From contig CM053275.1 in NCBI GenBank assembly GCA_028583415.1, forward strand, positions 7,788,708 to 7,852,707: a stretch of 64,000 nt of DNA, given 5' to 3'. Source of the stretch: Protea cynaroides. Lineage: Eukaryota > Streptophyta > Magnoliopsida > Proteales > Proteaceae. Under the pieces are notes generated by a model, which was not told the DNA's origin, ran no database searches, and worked only from the letters and a program-made list of their open reading frames with translations. The position numbers and the translations under genes are program-made. Every line of letters begins with the position of its first letter. The first letter of the stretch is position 1. Of the stretch, positions 1 to 12,800 are shown one piece after another.

Positions 1-31
1 GTTTATTTGAATGTTTAGACTTATAAAGTTG

Positions 32-68
<37 letters not shown>

Positions 69-890
69 ATTCATGGTTATATATATCCCACTAGAGCTGC
101 AATTTGGGATTTTTTCATATCATGGTAGAACTTGGTGGATTCCACAAAGTGGTATACCTTGTTTTGTCATGATATATTCAAATTCAGCAGTGTGTTTGTA
201 AATGCTTTAAAGAATGACAATGTTCACCTAAGAGTGGCATTGTCCCGATTTATTCAAATTATGATTTGTACATATTGCGTAAGAATTAGGTGGGACCACT
301 AAAGTGGCAAGCTCGTTCTATCATGATATGCTCAAATCCGAACTTATGCATTTATAGAACCAACAAGGAAGGATAGTCTCACTTAAATGTGACATTATCA
401 AGATTTTCACTTTTGTGGAAGCGACAAAGAGCGGCATTGTCCACCCAAAGGTGGCGGTGTCAAAAGATCATGTAAACTCATGCACATGGATGAAGGATCT
501 TGACTTTGGGAGTTTCATACACCCAAAGGTGGTGGAATTTTGAGAGTCATTATCCCTTCGCGAGGTTATGCACGAGATAAGTAGAAGGACCAATGCGCTC
601 TTGTCCCAAAGGATAAGGGTGTAGTTTCGGTTGACTCTACACAAGATAGTAAGAGGAACCAGTGCGCTCTTGTCCCAAAGGATAAGGGTGTAGTTTCGGT
701 TGACTCTACACGAGATAGTAAGAGGACCGGTGCTCTCTTGTCCCAAAAGGATGAGGGCGTAGTTTCGGTTGACTCTTCAAAGGGAAATGGACTTGCATAT
801 ATTTTGTAAGTTTAAATTATCTTGTGTGTATGTTTACATTATGTCACACATATTAGAGAACATATAATGATCAAACACCTCATGATGCTG
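1..890. repeat. Repeat-rich flank with a 69-bp tandem repeat (about 2.8 copies)
   Basis: The block 591-782 holds three successive copies of a unit beginning c(a/g)(a/g)tgcgctcttgtcc and containing a gtagtttcggttgactct core, with starts at 591, 660 and 728 (period 68-69 bp). A poly-A tract lies at 35-67. The sequence upstream repeats short phrases such as 'aaagtggca' and 'ggtggcg'. No intact ORF is convincing; the short minus-strand ORF here is only a translation of the tandem repeat. It may be the LTR or leader of the decayed copia element that follows, but no matching second LTR was found. Confidence 0.6.
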
Positions 891-2049
891 TTATGGCGGG
901 TTGGGTTCTATGAATTGGCATGAAAAAAAAGTGAAAGCTAGTCTAGGAATGCTTAACCTAGTACTCGGGAGATTCTATTTTGATCTTTAGGAATATTCAA
1001 TCCCTAAGATCGGGTAAAAGAAAATTGAAATAAGGAACATTGGAAATAGATGTTCAGAGTAAAAATCCAAAGAAATTTTGATCTTCAAAAATGGGGTGGA
1101 GAGATGTTGTATTCTCAAGGTTGTGCATTACCGGTTTTGATGGTTTAGGATGATAATGGTGTGTGAGGAATAATGGTGTGTGGAACACGGGGTTAGAGCT
1201 ATTAGCTATCACTAATAAGCTCGAGATATGTGAATCTCCGTAGGTAACTCATTGGAATATTATAGATGATTCACTTGACTTTCACTTCCTCACCCGAACG
1301 CAGTTAGATCCCCGGTGACCCATAAACCCAATGGAGAAGATGAGTTGATTTCCTTTACACTAAGAAAGAAATTTCAAAGCAAAGAGAAAGGATTGAATGC
1401 CAATGTTATGACGTGTGAGTCATACTCGACCAAATGCAGTAAGTGAAAGGTAGGGTCTTACAGAAAGAAAAACAAATTTTCAAGGAATAGTAAGAAACTT
1501 CTGACAAGAAAAATGATTTTATGGAGCTCGGGAACTCGGAAGAAACATGTGGAAAAGGTTATAACGAAAGAAAAGTAGGATCATGAAACTTTCGAGTAAG
1601 AAGGTAATGGAGATTGGAGACTTAAGTAATAGAAGTAATCCAAACCTATAAGAGTAGCAAAAACCCTTATTTACTCTCTGTAGTTTACTTGGCTATAGAA
1701 GTTAGACAGTATATCCTAATTCCATCCTTAGCATAGATATTTAGGACTCTTATCTAATGAAAGACTGTAAAAAGGTTGTAAAGAATAGAATTCAGAAACC
1801 CCTAAAGTTAATGACTTGTTTACTTGTAAGGATGTTTAAGGGAAAATATTTTTATTAAAGGATGAAAGACGTTGGATCTCGAAGGAGAATGTAAATTGTT
1901 AAGGTAGATTGGGTGATATTGATATACTCCCAATGATTTTAGCCAAATGTTTACAAGTGCTAAAACTTATGACTTAGCATCATGTGGATGAGACTCAATA
2001 ACAAAAAAGAGTGACAAATAGATGTGATCAAGAGAACTCGAGAGTGTAT

Positions 2050-4010
2050 TAGCTCATTTAAAGTGATCAATTCTGCAGCCTATAGTATTAATAGGGTGCC
2101 ATGTAAGTTGGTTTCGAGTTCAAGTTATCTTCTTGATTGGAAGCGTGAAAGTAACGTATTTTCATAACACTCGTGGGAGAGTAATTATTTTAGGAGATTG
2201 AGTTATCATTTTTGGGATATCCACTCATGTCGAAGGATTCAACAAGATTCATTGATGATGTTGGTTAAGATCACATCCAAGAAACATAAGTTTAATGAAA
2301 TCACATGAAAATTATTGTGGAACAATTAGTTGAGGTATCAAAAGTATTATCGAGTGTAATGAGATAATTATTGAAATTATCTTCATTCGAGTTGATGCAT
2401 AGCCAAAATACAGAGCGGATAAGGCAATGAGGAGATATAATAAATCATGTAGATCGTGATTTCATCACAAGTTATACCTCAAAAATAGATATTATGGCAT
2501 TGGACAAGATAAAGATCCCAATAGTTTTAAGCAAGTTGTCAATAATGAAATTGTTTTTGGATGGTTACCAGTCATAATTGATGTATCGTTATTTATGAAC
2601 ATCAATGAGATTTGAGATTTTATGTTCTTGTCATGAGCGGTGTATTCATAGGCTCAAATGGATATGTAAGAAAATGTGTGATTCCAGTGGGAGAATTGAT
2701 TGCTACAAAAGTAAAACTTGTAGCGAAGTGGAATCACACAAAGAGAATGAAAAGTATAGACTTCAAATCTTTGAGGTCTTAGTTATGCATTTTATTTTGG
2801 AGTTGCATCAGATAGATGTAAAGATCGTTTTGATCAAAGAAAATCTGAAAGAAGGTGTTTATAGGCTTTACCTAAAAGATTTTGAGGTAAAAGAAAAAGA
2901 AAATTTATTTTGTAGACTTATAAAGTCAATATGTGGATGAAGCAAGCATCCGGTAGTGGTACTAAGTTTGATGAGTTGTATCTTCTTAAAACTTTGTTGA
3001 GATTATCATTGATCATTATGTATATATAGAGATCTGGGAGTGGATTCATTTCCTAGTCATATATGTTGATGGTTAATCACCGACCCAGCGGACATGATTT
3101 ATCTGTTGAAACCCATAGTTTCAATGTCCGATAAATTCGATATGTAGAATGTGTGAGTAAGTACCTTTGTACTTGACATTGAGTTTCCTCGTGATAGGAA
3201 AAATGAAACTCTGGGTTTGTCTCAAAGGGTATACATTATTCATATTCTTGAATGATTGAATGTACATGCATACCGTTAATGCGAGATGCTTAAATCAGAA
3301 ATGAGACAAATTGACGAGTTATGTTTAAGAAATGATGTTCAAAGAGAGCATCCGAAGTACGAAGCTTGGTGTATGCTCAAGATTATATTTATTCTCACAT
3401 AGCCTTTGTTTAGAGTGTATTGAAACATTTTTAGTTGGATACTGGTATAGCTCACTAAACAACGAGAATATAAAGGTCATGCGGTACTTGCGGAGGACCA
3501 AAGATTAGTGACACTCTTGGCTATTGTGATGTAGTGTTTGGTGATTGCATTGGTGGCATGAATCCCATCTCGATTTATTGTTATGATGGTAGATGTATCC
3601 TTTTGAGGAAAAATAAAGTAAAAAAGTTTATCCATGCATCACCCTCTTGATAAGGTAAATTTTATAACTATATGTGAAACTAATAAGTAGCATATCCTGG
3701 TTAAAGAGTTATCTTTCGGGCCCGGAAGGTTGTAAGTTTAACTTAGGCCTATTGAGATGTATTGTGACAACGGTTTAGCCGTGTTGTTCTCAAATAATAA
3801 TGTGAAATCTAGTAATTCAAAGCATAATAGAAATCGGATTTCAAATCTCTTTAGGTGAGAGAAAAAGGGTCAAAGAATTTATATCATGGTAGAGCACATT
3901 CGTTAAACATCTTGATTGCGATTGCGATCTCGACGAAGGTTTTGTCAAGGGAGTCTTCGAGGGATTGTATGTTTAATATAGAAATGGTTAATTCATTAAA
4001 TGTGCTTGGT
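2050..4010 (+). pseudogene. Decayed Ty1/copia pol (integrase end, reverse transcriptase, RNase H)
   Basis: No long ORF survives, but copia pol motifs appear in the correct order on the plus strand. Near 2085-2105 there is an INRVPCK-like integrase segment, followed by a GYPTHVEGF-like segment near 2215. In 2605-2940 the translation includes LHQIDVK (family LHQMDVKTAFL), ENLKEGVYR (family L-EEVYM) and ENLFCRLIKSICG (family ENLVCKLKKSIYG), continuing out of frame into KQAS. A degenerate YVDD lies near 3060. An RNase H block at 3748-3840 reads IEMYCDNGLAVLFSNNN, like family IYCDNSAAVFFSKNN, followed by SKH. The many stops and frameshifts mark an old dead copy. It resembles the Tork/TNT-type copia pattern, but lineage assignment is inference. 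Confidence 0.75.
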
Positions 4011-4164
4011 TAAGTGGAGACTCTTCCCACATTGATAATGATTTATTTCATTATGATTATTTACATTGCCTATAGTTTTGGCATGGATATTTATTACCAT
4101 GGTTATTTTTATTTCAAAGATTCATTTATTGCTATGTTGCATATTCATTGACATGTCATTGACA

Positions 4165-4430
4165 AAGGCGGTATTTAGCCAAATGAACAAGGCGGTATTA
4201 AGCCAAATGAACGGGCGGTATTTAGCCATAGTTCACGGCGGAGAGAAAAAAGTACGATATTGACCAAAAGGGTATGTGGCGGTTTGCTACGGTAGCCAAT
4301 ATCAAGGTTTATTGTCTCGAGGTTTTATCAAGGCAATTAGTACAATATTGACCAAAAGGGTATGTGGCGGTTTGCTACGGTCCAAAATATGAAGGTTTAT
4401 TGCCTCCGAGGTTTTATCAAGGCAATTAGA
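4165..4430. repeat. Two tandem-repeat blocks (23-24 bp and 88 bp) after the decayed copia
   Basis: A short unit, ggcggtatt(t/a)agcca, occurs three times at about 4168, 4191 and 4214. An 88-bp unit follows, starting tac(g/a)atattgaccaaaaggg at 4253 and 4341 and ending tttatcaaggcaattag; the two copies differ by a few substitutions and small indels. The position just 3' of the RNase H remnant suggests the 3' untranslated or LTR part of the same element. Confidence 0.65.
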
Positions 4431-4440
4431 TCGAAGGTTA

Positions 4441-6083
4441 TTCGATCCGGACCCACATGAAATAATATTTTCATGTATACATGTCTCTCGAGTAGATCAT
4501 ATCATTAAGTAGACCCTTGTATGTGGCGAGAGGTAGTACACCGGATATGTTGGAGTATTTTTTTTTTTTTTTTTCCTTTCTTCCTTTCTTCGACATTGGT
4601 AGCTTGATGAGTGGATCAAAGTTTGATGACGGTTTATTATGTAATAGGATTCCATGGCCACCACTTTAATGGTGGTTTATTATATTCCGCGGGAGGGGGG
4701 GGGTTAGTTTCATGTGTGGGCTTGATCAATTACCTAACCCGGTTGTTAAGTGGGAGTTTAATTTTTGTTTTTTGACTTTTTTTAGTTTTTTGTTCTATTT
4801 AAAAGGAAAGGGATACTAACCCGGTCCCTGTGGGAATGGTTCGGGTTAGGGATTGTATTATAAATACAATGGTTAGGGTCCCTGCGCCATTGGTTTTATC
4901 TCTCTGTTGCTCCCATGGAGGGCAAAGGTAATTTGTGTATCTGTCATTGATCCATACGTCATGAACGGATGGGCAGAGAAGCTTGAAGCAGAAGAGGTAA
5001 GTTATCCCTCTCTCCTTCTCAAAGTCTATACACAAACGCACCTGTACAATGCCTTCCAACTTCTTCATCCTTTAACTTTTTCTTCATCCTTGAAGGTAGT
5101 GGGACATAGGTTTATTTAACTGACCATGATCATGTTTCTACATTGCTCCGGATAACCATTTGTTATCTCAATTCCGTTGTTGTTTATTTATTTATTTATT
5201 TATTTTTTTAATCTTTGTTAGTAACTTTCTTATAGCCCAGTCAGAGGGAAGAACCACCCCCCCTCGGCGGCGGCGGCGGCTTAGCAAGCACGCATTTCAA
5301 AGCCCTACCTTTTCTACATAAATATGTGAATTTGGTTGAGAAATATCATTTTATATTTATAAAGATCCAATATGTTGCACACTGGCTCTAGATAGTAACA
5401 TAGTTATTCTATAGAAATTTATTTTTCTTTTTCAGAGGAAAATATTATTAGCAGAATTGACGACCTTTTATTTACTTTTTATGGGGTTTTTGGGTGAAAG
5501 GGGGGAAGGGATCAAGACAAGAAGAGGTTAAAGACGTTACTTTTGGTTATATACGTACATTAACCCTGTATATTTTAGTATGAGGCTTTCTGGTGCAATA
5601 TATTTGTGGTTTTTCTTTTCCGACCCTTGATTGCTCCATCACATGACTCCTCAGTTGTCCACCTTTAACCTTCCTACCTCTCAACAGTCACGTTTGAGAA
5701 CCGGAGCACAAGAGGGGAAAGGGGGAAAGAGGAAGAAAAGGGGGGGATGGAGAGGGGGGGGAGAGTGTGTGTGTTTTTTGGGGTTCGGGTCCTTTTTTTT
5801 TGAGTGGCCCAACCAACCCCCCCCCCCTCTCAAACAGTTCAAGAAACTGTTTTGAGAATCTGAGCCAAGAGAAACTGTTCAAGAAACTGTTTACCAGGAA
5901 TTGTTCTAAAAGCCAAAGGAATTGTATGAGTCTAAAATAGTTAAAAAATTATTTTACTGAAATGCAATACAAAAACTTGAAAAACCACTTCCAATTGATT
6001 TTTTTTTTCTTAATCATATGGCTGGATTCTTATCTTCTCCCAACCATGGCCAAATATCAAAAATATTTGTTTGTAAATTAAAA
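4441..6083. other. Non-coding, low-complexity stretch
   Basis: No gene is convincing here. It holds a T-tract near 4560, a GC-rich (cgg)n run near 5265-5280, and a purine-rich then C-rich stretch at 5700-5830 that opens spurious ORFs on both strands. Near 4850-5000 a TATA-like attataaata precedes a short open stretch ending at a good donor, gaggtaagt (4996), but no family is recognisable and nothing downstream continues it. Confidence 0.5.
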
Positions 6084-6879
6084 GGTAAATTACAGCTGAG
6101 GCACCCATTGTTGATAAAACAGATTTGGAGTACTTCATCTTTGAAAAACTAGAGTTAGGGTACTTGATTTTTTAAATTACCAATTTGCCCATGAAACTTA
6201 TATAACCATCCATGAAACAGCAAGAAGCAGCAGGGACAAACTGCTGCAGCTGCCGGGGCTGTTGGAGCAGGGGATAAGGTGAAGTTGGATCCATTCTAAT
6301 GGTCAAGATTTACTTCTCTGTTTCCAAGAAGGAGAACCTAGATCCGATATAAGAACATTTTAGCAGATTCTTAGTCATAACCGATTCTTGACGATTCGGT
6401 CTTCCGATCTCTGGAAGGGTGCACCTTGGACACGTGGAGGCCCTCTCTTTTAAAGTTCTTATGAAAAAAAATCATTATCATATCTACTCTCTTGTGAAAA
6501 CTCGTACTTCATGGTTGGTATTACATTAATTTATAAATCAGGTAGATCTTTCTTTGTTCCAACTTTCAGGGAGTTGAGGGGGAGGGATTGCTGGAGGGAG
6601 CTGATGGCTGGTAAGGGGAGGAGAGGGGGAGAGGGGGAGAGGGGGAGAGGGAGTAGGGGTGTGAAAGGAGGTGATGGGAGGAAAAGAGTTGCAGGGGAAG
6701 GGTGTGAGGGAGGGCTGAGGATGAAGGCAGCAAGGGTGGGGAAAACAGAGTTATTGGAAGTTTCATGGGCAAAGTTGATAATTTAAAAAATAAGGTACAT
6801 TAAGTCTAGTTTTTTCACAGTGGAGGTACCCCAACTCTGATTTTATCAAACAAGGGGTACCTCAGCTCAGCTGTAATTT
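6084..6879. mobile_element. Non-autonomous DNA transposon with about 95-bp terminal inverted repeats
   Basis: The left arm (6084-6180) and the reverse complement of the right arm (6779-6879) align along their whole length: both start with taaattacagctgag, then a gg(c/t)accc block, then a tttgataaaa-type block, then ctagagtt/ctagactt, and end in tttttaaatt. The 600-bp interior has no recognisable gene; 6570-6720 is a G/A-rich stretch (ggggagag repeats) that creates an artificial ORF. Long TIRs without a transposase fit a MULE-type element. The target duplication is unclear (AT-rich, imperfect). Confidence 0.7.
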
Positions 6880-7304
6880 AAATAAAATTTATGAATAGAA
6901 TATGAATTTCTGTGAATTTTCGAAACAATTGTTAGCTTAGAGGCTTAGAGAAATGAATCCTTACCTGACAGTACTCCCAATACACAGGACAGGACACCTC
7001 CATCCATTTAAACAATGCCTTCCATTTTTCTCCCTTAAATTCGACTATCCTGCCCTACTTCATTTAAAGATACTGATTATTTTTCCTGTAGTCCTGCATC
7101 AAAATAAAATCTCTGTACATGCATTTTTCATTTTATTGGGACCACAAATTCTGTCATCCTGTCCGTTCTTGCTTAATATTATTGCCTCTAGGAACCTTAG
7201 TTCTCTCCAAATACTTTATCTTAAGCGTTGGCAAAAATATATCTTTTGAGAAAGGGGAAGGTTGTTTAACATGGTTTGGGCATGGGGAATTTAGACCAGC
7301 TAAT

Positions 7305-7993
7305 ACATCAGTAAGGCATGTTGATTTTGATTTTGATTTGCTTGTTTCTCAGATCAATGATATAGGTTTTTCGTTAATAAGGGAAAAACATGATGTTTAC
7401 AAATCTTCTTCCATTTCTCAACGGTGAAGTCAGCAGTCCAAGTTCATGAGCTTTTAAATAGGTAATGAATTTTGTTTTCTTCAAATGATCAATTATAATG
7501 AATTTCGTTGATACTTGGAGAACCACTTGTAATCTTTGTGTTTGGGCATATTCCTCCCCTCTTCTTTCTTTTTTTCCCTGTATGGGTCTTATTGATCTTT
7601 TTGTCCCACTGTTCATTTACTTGAATAAATAAGTGTAACCAGGAACTGTGATAAGAAGGTTTACAATCTGCTGGAAAAGTTAAAAGATGTCTATAGAAAG
7701 AGAAGGTCATACTCAGAATCTGTTGAAGCAGTGAGGGTGTCAATCCGGTTGGATCAATTGGTTTTTCAGTTGGGTTGGGCTGTGACACTCAGCTATTTGG
7801 GCCCAGCCTAAAACTGATTGATTAAAAAATCGGTCTCTAAGAAGAAAACCGAACCCAATAATTAATTGGGTGGGTCGATCTCAGCTCTTAACGGGTTTAA
7901 TATATTGGGCTACAATTGGGTTGATCTTGGGTCTAGGACCAATTTTCAGGTATGAAAATTCTCCATATTATCACACACACACACACACACACA

Positions 7994-8026
<33 letters not shown>

Positions 8027-8600
8027 ACATCTCAATGCCCCATTAAAACCAGATCAAAACCAATCAATTGGTAATTGGACTCTTATTAAACGACTGATTT
8101 AGTAATTGATCAAGACCACTAATACGGAATCTTACTAAGGGAAGAAAGAGAAGTATTTCATGGATTTTGTTGTGTTGGGTAAAGAGAAGTATTTCATGGA
8201 TTTTGTTGTGTTGGGTTTTGAGGTCAAGTACAATTTCTTGTTGTGTATCCACCTATTTTGGTGAGTTAATTATATAATCGAAGAGAAATCTAGTATTCTT
8301 TGATGTTTTAGTAATCTCTAGTATTTATTAGGGAGGATTCATTATTTATGCTAATTATATAATCAAAGAGAAATTTATTATTCTTGATATTTTTGTAATC
8401 TCTAGTATTTATTAGGGAGGATTATAACCCATTATTTATGCCGGAAGATTTAGTGAACAAGATCTCTTGGTTTTCCCCATCTACATTGGAAGAAATTTCG
8501 CTAAAATTTGTGTTTTTTTTTTTCCTGTGGTTGGTTTGATTTGTGTATTTGTATTATTACTTTTTGCACATATTTGAGACGTCTATATTTTTTTAGATAA
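7305..8600. repeat. Segmental duplication, copy A (compact copy)
   Basis: This stretch matches the pieces of 22855-32950 in the same order and orientation. Shared stretches include gcttgtttctcagatcaatgat, aaaaacatgatgttta, ttcaaatgatcaa, gtgagggtgtcaatccggtt and tttcaggtatgaaaattctcc. Copy A has a single version of the segment that is tandemly amplified in copy B, and it has none of the transposons inserted there, so it serves as the empty-site reference. No gene is recognised. A CA/CT microsatellite (7972-8027) sits where copy B holds about 1.5 kb of other sequence. Confidence 0.8.
7972..8027. repeat. (CA)n(CT)n compound microsatellite
   Basis: A run of about 11 CA repeats passes directly into about 13 CT repeats. 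Confidence 0.95.
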
Positions 8601-8731
8601 ATAAATTATTTATTAAACCCATAAGAAAGAATACAGACAAACTAGATCACCAAAGATGAAATCCAAAGCGAAAACAAACCAAAACATGGGCGCATGCATT
8701 TTCCTTGATGGTGTTTTAAGTTACCCAACAT

Positions 8732-8765
<34 letters not shown>

Positions 8766-9680
8766 TACATCCTAAGATGGGAGAAAGCAAATATTATCAA
8801 GGACCTTGTATTGATTAATACATATATGGTACAATGATCAACAATGCAAGGACATGAAATCCAATCCAAGAAGGAAAAATGGATTTCTTGTAAATGGTTC
8901 GAACCTTTTTGGCCTGCTGATTATGCTAATCACTCTCTTGCTGAGTAATCAAAATTCTTTTGAAACAAAATTGTATTGAAACTATAAATAAAACTAAAAA
9001 ATATTTAAAAGTGTTGTTAAGTGCCTTCCCCCTCCTTTGGGGAAATGAGATGACCACATTTCTATTTGTTTTTTATTCTATTTATTTTGATAAGTAAAAA
9101 TTTATTAATCCGAAGAAAGAGAATACAACAAGCAATCCCAATGAAGAAAACAGTAAAACAAAGAAAACACAAACCAAGCCTAACTAGGTGTTTACATACC
9201 AATTAGCCCTATCAACAGTGTAGGGATGGTAGGGGTGCATTTCTTGCACATATCGATTCCTAAATTGATTCAGTAAAATGATACCATTTAGTCTCGCACA
9301 GGCCATAGTCGATTTCAAAACGACAAAATTGCCCCTTTGTTGTTCTTGACCACTGGTCCTGGAATGTGGATCCATCTATTTTCAATTAATTTGCAGTCTT
9401 CCTACCATGTGACCATGCCTAAGCCTTTAAGATCGCTGTACCTTGGATTCTACATTTGATCCTGATGGGGTCAAAATTGGGAATGCACATTGTGCGATAG
9501 GCCTTTTGATGAAATCATGAAAGATAAAGTGGAATTTTCGCACATTTGCCACCTAGGAAATTAGTCCCTGCTTATGGTATTATTATTTTTTATTTTTTTT
9601 GATAAAGACTTACACACTCCGGATCATAAAGAACAGAAAAGACTCAAAAAGACATCACAGCAAAAAATGAATAAAATAAA
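8585..9680 (-). mobile_element. Three minus-strand LINE/SINE-like 3' tails
   Basis: Three short stretches (about 8588-8645, 9078-9180 and 9585-9670) read on the minus strand as a pyrimidine-rich 3' end. In the first two this is gtattctytttctt, then gg(a/g)tttaataaa or ggattaataaa, then ttatc with an A-tail; the third is a looser match ending in tttatcaaaaaaa. This pattern, with the poly-A facing left, fits 5'-truncated plant non-LTR insertions. No reverse transcriptase ORF is attached. The rest of the stretch has a (GA)n microsatellite at 8732-8764 and no gene. Confidence 0.45.
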
Positions 9681-9854
9681 TGCACCGTAGTGTGTCCCGT
9701 TGCACTTTGAGTGGCAGTAATTTTCCTGCCACTTTGGCCTCGCTTCAGAAGATCCCAATCCACAATAAGCTCGGGTTTAAGGCGAATGCTTAAAGGAACT
9801 GAGAGACTTGATTAGAAGCCCTACCAGGACTCTTGAACAGAACAGCGGTGCCCC

Positions 9855-12800
9855 CTAAACACGGTCCTCAGCAACTTCCGCTGGTGGTTTGAATGACATC
9901 TCAACAGCTCTGGCAGATGGGGTCTCCTTCTCCCTTTCCAGAGATGCTTCAGTAGCATGGGCCAGTTCATCGGATGGGCTGGGGTGGTCAGTACACACGC
10001 CAATGCAGCCCAGCTCGTTCGATGGAAGGCTGGACAACTGGACAATGGAGTGGATCTCTGGAAAGGCCAGAGGTGCTTCAGTAGCATGGGCCAGTTCTTC
10101 AGTAGCAAAACCTGCCAGTTCTTCGACTTCTCCTGCCAATATTTCCACCATGTCCAACATCCCCATCAGCAGATATACGAAGCCTGTCATTGCAAAAGCA
10201 TCATCCTCGTGCAAGTAAGGAAGTACAGCTTCCTCAAGCCTTGATAACTGCAACTGCAAAGCCTCTGTTGACACTGCTGGGCTACATCTCTTCACATTGA
10301 TGATGCTTTCTCCAAGCTTCCTCAGCTTGCAAGCTAGCAGAGAGAATACTGCTTCACATGGCTCCTTAATGGACTGCCTCCTAAGCACTGGGGTTGGCTG
10401 AAAAATCAACCATAATGCAAAATGAAATTAGCTATGGCTAATATTATAAGAATATTTTAGATAACCAAGCTTTTTTCCCCAGTAAATATCTTGGACGAAA
10501 TTTGAGAATTTCAATGGGTAGTTCTTAGTTTATCTCATAAAAAAAATATTTGGTCATTTTAATTTCAGTGTGTGGTTCTTACTTTTAACTATCCTTCCAT
10601 TATTTGCTGGTCAATCTCAGATTATTGATTCAGATAAAGCAAAGAGATGCAGACTATCATGCCTGTGGATGAGACTGAAGACACTTTTTTAGTGAAAGAA
10701 TTGAGGCAGCCAACTCGCATTGTGAATCTCCAATTTGTAGGTACTTCTGCCACGGATAATTGAACCCAAACTTTCCATGCCATAGTTCCCACCTTGCAAA
10801 ATTTGCCTTCAAAATGAAAAACACTGCTGTCATTTGTCATGAATATAAGTTTAATTATAATGAAAAGAGAACATAATTAATTTTTTTTTAAGTACTAATC
10901 CCCTTCTTGTAGGATGAGTTCAACAATCAGACATTCATAGATACCAGCGATTCATCTGTGGACTTTGAGTGGATTACTGATTTGCAAGCATTGGAAATGG
11001 TTTCAAGATGATTGTCCTCCTTTTCTTCAATCCCTTTAAAGTACTCTTCCAGGCATCCTACAATAAAATGGGTGAGTTAGAAATTACAGACTGAATAAGC
11101 TTTTATAATTTGCCTTAATTCTCTTTTTGAAGATTGATATGATTTCCCCAAAAAAAATGAAACTGACCTTCAATTGAACAGGCAAGTTTACTGAATTTGG
11201 AAGCTGTAGAGCTGTGAAGTTCATTACGAGCACATATAGGGAAGAAGAGTAAGCTTGTTGACACACAGATAACAGAACCGATAGCAATTGTTGTGAGACG
11301 ATCAAAGGCTAACTCGATGACGTAATCATCTCGAACACCGGAGACTAACACTAGATTGAATGTGAGGATGAGGATCATGACTCCATAGTCATATCTTTTC
11401 TTTATTCTTGGAAGCATCCTAATGTATGTTGCAGCTGCACCTGAATGATATGATTCATTCAGGAAATTAATGGTTGTTTTGATTGGTTGAAGATAAGATA
11501 TATAATGATTACAGATAATGAAGTTGTCTATGTAGCTAGTATCAATACACCACCTCTCCCCAAAGAAAAAGGAAATATCAAATAGGGGAAGATATGGAGA
11601 TTCATTCAAGTCTCTACTGCTGCTACATCGATCATTATCCAACTCCTCCATCTCGTCAGTCCAGGATCTAGAGTTAGAAGTGGAACCCTTAACCAACTTT
11701 TCTCTGTAAGATGGTTTAAGAAGAGGTTTTTTCCTTTCCTTTCATTCATCCATTCCTCGTTAGAAGACATGGAAGTGGCTACCCATATCATTCTTAATGC
11801 TTTTTTTTTGTTTTGATGTAAAATTTTATCCTAAAATTTTAATGTAACATTTTATATGTGAAAAAAATTTCAATGTTTATTTCAAAGAAATAAAATATAG
11901 TGATTTCTACTGAGATGGAAAAGGAACTTCGTCTTTGTTTTACCTAATGGAAACAAAATTTGAAATTTCTTTTTACATATAAAATATTAGACGTAAAATT
12001 TTATACCGAAACAAATAGAACATAAGTGAAACAAATATTACCTACTGATAAATATAGAGAAAGCTTCTAGAATAAATGATTCCGATAAAAGCAGATAAAA
12101 GCAACAGCAATGATAATTACACCAAAAAGAAAAGCTGAAAGCATACCGAAGATAAATACAAATACGCCAATACAAGTAGCCTTGCCAGTCTTGCCAAACT
12201 GTCGAGCTAAAATTGCTGCAAGACACCCCAAGGTTCCACCTACAATTGTTCCAATTACACGATACAAGGCCTTACCAATTGTTGCACCTGTCGTATAGTA
12301 CAAACTGAATCCATCAGTAACATATATAAGACTAACATTAATTATACGGGGAATACTTTATCTGCATGTACTTGTATCTTTTATGGGATTTGGGTTTAGA
12401 TCCTCTACAATCATCTATATTCAGTAAGTCTAACACTCTAGAGGTGGGTCCCATACCCTAAAGGTGAGTCCCACACCACATCAACGTGGAGAGTACATGT
12501 ACTTGCAGGTGATCAAAACTCAATTATATCCAAATTAAGGGATCCAGATCTTCTCCAATTTGTATTTGTACATCAGTACGGATATGGGAGAAATGCCCGT
12601 GGCCACTGGATGAGTATCACGTGGCTTTCTTCCTATCTAAGGGTTGAATGGATCGGGAGTATGGAACTTAAAGTGTACGCTGCATCAGGTAATTATACTA
12701 TCTTCTTCCTTCTTCATTCCTACATAGACACGATTTTCCTGCAATCAAAAGCCAAGAAGAAGAAGAAGAAGAAGAATGGAAATCTGATCTTGTCTTGCAA

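Noticed and set aside
35..67. Poly-A tract as a retroposon tail
   Set aside because: No attached element body or flanking duplication could be seen at the window edge.
4907..5119. Possible first exon with TATA-like box and good splice donor
   Set aside because: The frame has no ATG at its start, no recognisable domain, and no downstream exon could be joined.
5631..5882. Overlapping ORFs on both strands
   Set aside because: They come from purine-rich and C-rich low-complexity sequence (GGKGGKRKK-like, proline-rich shadow) with no family resemblance.
9889..10244. Plus-strand ORFs opposite the ALMT last exon
   Set aside because: They are shadows of the minus-strand exon, whose reading matches the ALMT C-terminal domain and fits the splice phases.
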